A stretch of 34,675 nucleotides of DNA from a bacterium (GTDB taxonomy: Bacteria; Armatimonadota; Chthonomonadetes; Chthonomonadales; CAJBBX01): the NCBI GenBank assembly GCA_021811565.1, contig JAJZOL010000231.1, positions 1-34,675 of the forward strand. The letters run 5' to 3'. Numbering within the stretch: the stretch's first letter is position 1; each line of letters starts with the position of its first letter. The notes under the pieces are model-generated. The model made no database searches. It saw only the letters and a program-made list of their open reading frames with translations, and was not told where the DNA came from. Of this stretch, positions 33,131 through 34,675 are shown piece after piece. Position numbers and translations under genes: made by a program.

Positions 33131-33158
33131 GTATGTTGATACTCTTTTTAAGCTCCCC

Positions 33159-33761
33159 CTATTTTATACATCGCTTTAAAATTCGCCGAAGGCGGCATGT
33201 TATTCTGTATAGACTCTGCCTCACGGACCGCTCGGATAGCTTCATGGAGAGCGCTATATCCCTAATCGATTCCCCGTTTCTGAAATGCCGCCGATACAGG
33301 TCGCGTTGGCGAGGGGTGAGAAACTCCGCCATCCCGTCCATCATCTCCATAAGCTCCTCATCGATTAGTTCCTGTACCGGATCGGTGAGAACCGAGCTGT
33401 TCCGAAACTCCTCCCATTCCTGCGAAGTCAAATGAACCTCTAAGCCATCATGACGCCGAATTTTCTCGTCGAAATCGATGGCATGGTTTTTCGCGCATTT
33501 GAAGACGTATTGAACGCTGCACATCCCGTTCGCCCTCTTCTCTAGCATCTCGACGCTCTCGCAGAAAGCCTTGATGAGAAACTCCTGGGCGCAATCCTTG
33601 GCGTTCTCCGGCGTAATGCGATACCGAATAATCCAGAATCGAATTGCGCGCATCAGGCAGGTCTCGCATACGGCGTAGGAGCGAGCGGGGCATCGACTCC
33701 CGGAATCATATGGAGTTAATCGCGGAGACTTTATCTCGAACTCGGAGTTGGCAAGGGTCAT
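33159..33761 (-). CDS. Sigma-70 family (ECF-like) RNA polymerase sigma factor
   Basis: The 200-aa product has a region 2-like segment (ENAKDCAQEFLIKAF ... YVFKCAKNHAIDFDEKIRRHD, about 52-105). Region 4 (about 148-196, LTPRQRDLYRRHFRNGESIRDIALSMKLSERSVRQSLYRITCRLRRIL) is a helix-turn-helix for the -35 element. Region 3 is absent, as in ECF factors. The N-terminal 35 residues contain three cysteines (RCPARSYAVCETC) that could be redox- or zinc-sensing. No anti-sigma gene is adjacent. AGGAGG before ATG 33761 supports the start. Confidence 0.85.
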   Translation of the reverse strand: MTLANSEFEIKSPRLTPYDSGSRCPARSYAVCETCLMRAIRFWIIRYRITPENAKDCAQEFLIKAFCESVEMLEKRANGMCSVQYVFKCAKNHAIDFDEKIRRHDGLEVHLTSQEWEEFRNSSVLTDPVQELIDEELMEMMDGMAEFLTPRQRDLYRRHFRNGESIRDIALSMKLSERSVRQSLYRITCRLRRILKRCIK

Positions 33762-33808
33762 GTTTACCTCCTACCGGAGATGAAAAAAACGCAACGAAAC
33801 GCAAGGCA

Positions 33809-33836
33809 ATTATATCAAAATTCACGGAATTGTCAA
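33809..33836 (-). promoter_or_regulatory. Consensus promoter of the sigma-factor gene
   Basis: On the minus strand TTGACA (33831-33836) and TATAAT (33809-33814) are spaced by 16 bases, about 50 bases upstream of the ATG. Confidence 0.8.
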
Positions 33837-33968
33837 GCGTTTTTTTATTTTAAGGCTTGTCGTACAAGTAATCCAAAGTTCGGCGAGTGCGCATTGTGAA
33901 TTGGGGTGTTTCCAACAATAGACGACCCGGTTCGATTTATGAAACTTCGCAATCGCCATAAGTAATCA

Positions 33969-34675
33969 TTACGCCACCCAGCGCCCCAGAGCGAAAAGAA
34001 CCATGAAAAACCCGGAGAGACATGCGAACAGAGGCAGGATCGAATCCCGCAGGCTCCCGCGCCGAGTCATCAGCGCAAGGGAGAGAAAGAGCGGAAAGAT
34101 ATCTAAATCGTAACGCATCATGGAAACCAGCAGTCCCGAGGAGATGATCACCAGCAGAGTCAATGCGGAATAGATCACATAACTCCCACGCATTATTCCC
34201 CAGGAATATACGACCAATACAATGGAAAGCAGGGTGAACGCAAGATCAATCATGGAGTGATCCGGTCCATGAACCACCAATGGGGAGTTGAAAAAATTGG
34301 CGAGGACAATCCAAGGCGCCGCCGGAATTCTATCCCATGAAGCTTGGGAAGTCACAAATATGAAAGGGTTATGATACTTCTCATACATATAAAGAGGCCA
34401 AATCGAAAAAATAACTCCAATCAAACCTATCCAAAGGACATCCCAGCGGATGCGGCGGATATGGAAATGGAGTTGATCCGCATATTCATAGAGATAAGGA
34501 ATCATTAGGAGGATCCCATATGGTCTCGCAATCGCGGCGAGCCCTCCTAACAACCCCGCCAACATCCAGCTGCCCTTTCGAGCGCTGTAAAAAGAGATAA
34601 GCGCTATGGCGAGAAAAAGGGATTCCGGATAGACTGCGGAGAGAAAGAGAGTGGAAGGGAAAACAAGCAGGAACA
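33969..34675 (-). CDS. PIG-V-like membrane mannosyltransferase (5' end outside window)
   Basis: The track begins at an internal ATG (34565), but the frame stays open to the window edge and continues the family pattern. FLLVFPSTLFLSAVYPESLFLAIALISFYSARKGSW leads into MLAGLLGGLAAIARPYGILLMIPYLYEY. The SAVYPESLF and ARPYG motifs are those of bacterial PIG-V/GPI mannosyltransferase-2-like proteins, which use polyprenyl-phosphate sugars. About seven more spans follow in the remaining sequence. The product is at least 235 aa, with the N terminus missing. The acceptor is unknown. Confidence 0.75.
   Translation of the reverse strand, partial: FLLVFPSTLFLSAVYPESLFLAIALISFYSARKGSWMLAGLLGGLAAIARPYGILLMIPYLYEYADQLHFHIRRIRWDVLWIGLIGVIFSIWPLYMYEKYHNPFIFVTSQASWDRIPAAPWIVLANFFNSPLVVHGPDHSMIDLAFTLLSIVLVVYSWGIMRGSYVIYSALTLLVIISSGLLVSMMRYDLDIFPLFLSLALMTRRGSLRDSILPLFACLSGFFMVLFALGRWVA

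Overview
The window looks like a chromosomal segment from a flagellated, hopanoid-making bacterium, most likely a member of the Armatimonadota. This rests on style, not on a marker gene. The type II pseudopilin (DUF1559, H-X9-DG ending) has the LFPVFAQAR-type leader common in that phylum. It sits among secreted beta-propeller, GH42-like and PIG-V-like proteins, a lamin-tail-domain protein and a B12-dependent ribonucleotide reductase. Planctomycete-like relatives cannot be excluded.

Layout. 1-88 is the 5' end of a minus-strand gene with a membrane/signal segment. 570-3305 is a tightly overlapping three-gene unit (hpnA, ispH, hpnG-like) linking isoprenoid supply to hopanoid side-chain chemistry. 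3424-5583 is a large secreted beta-propeller-like protein behind a good sigma-70 promoter. 5774-14059 is a flagellar basal-body and export-ATPase operon: flgB, flgC, fliE, fliF, fliG, fliH, fliI, fliJ, an SLT-type lytic transglycosylase, a MotE-like protein and an unrecognised membrane-anchored protein. A sigma-28-like promoter precedes it.

14066-16666 holds small genes: a 65-aa protein with a strong promoter, a PrcB-like secreted protein, a zinc-ribbon protein, a small membrane protein and a methyltransferase. 16786-24450 holds a 790-aa secreted protein, an ICMT-like membrane methyltransferase, a pseudopilin with a textbook terminator, an MFS transporter fused to HEAT repeats, and a Met-rich secreted protein with a Cys-Pro/Cys-x-x-Cys core.

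24646-28928 is a deoxyribonucleotide-synthesis locus on the minus strand: nrdR, a small ORF, the class II reductase nrdJ and a lamin-tail-domain protein. The nrdR promoter overlaps two NrdR-box-like sites 32 bp apart, suggesting autoregulation. 29445-32740 has a SprT-like protein with a degenerate second copy of its domain, a Tat-exported GH42-like protein and a small membrane protein. A minus-strand tRNA-Leu(CAA) with a consensus promoter follows. Then come a 119-bp inverted-repeat element with an 8-bp target-site duplication, a sigma-70-family factor with a consensus promoter, and a PIG-V-like membrane glycosyltransferase cut by the window end.

I saw no CRISPR array, intact transposase, phage gene or recognisable defence system. 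The best candidates for undescribed biology are the MITE-like element, the dispersed GGTGATTGCAAAATTC repeats, the MFS-HEAT fusion, the duplicated SprT-like protein, the Met-rich protein with its flanking inverted sites, and the unknown last gene of the flagellar operon. All family names come from reading motifs by eye; no database search was run.
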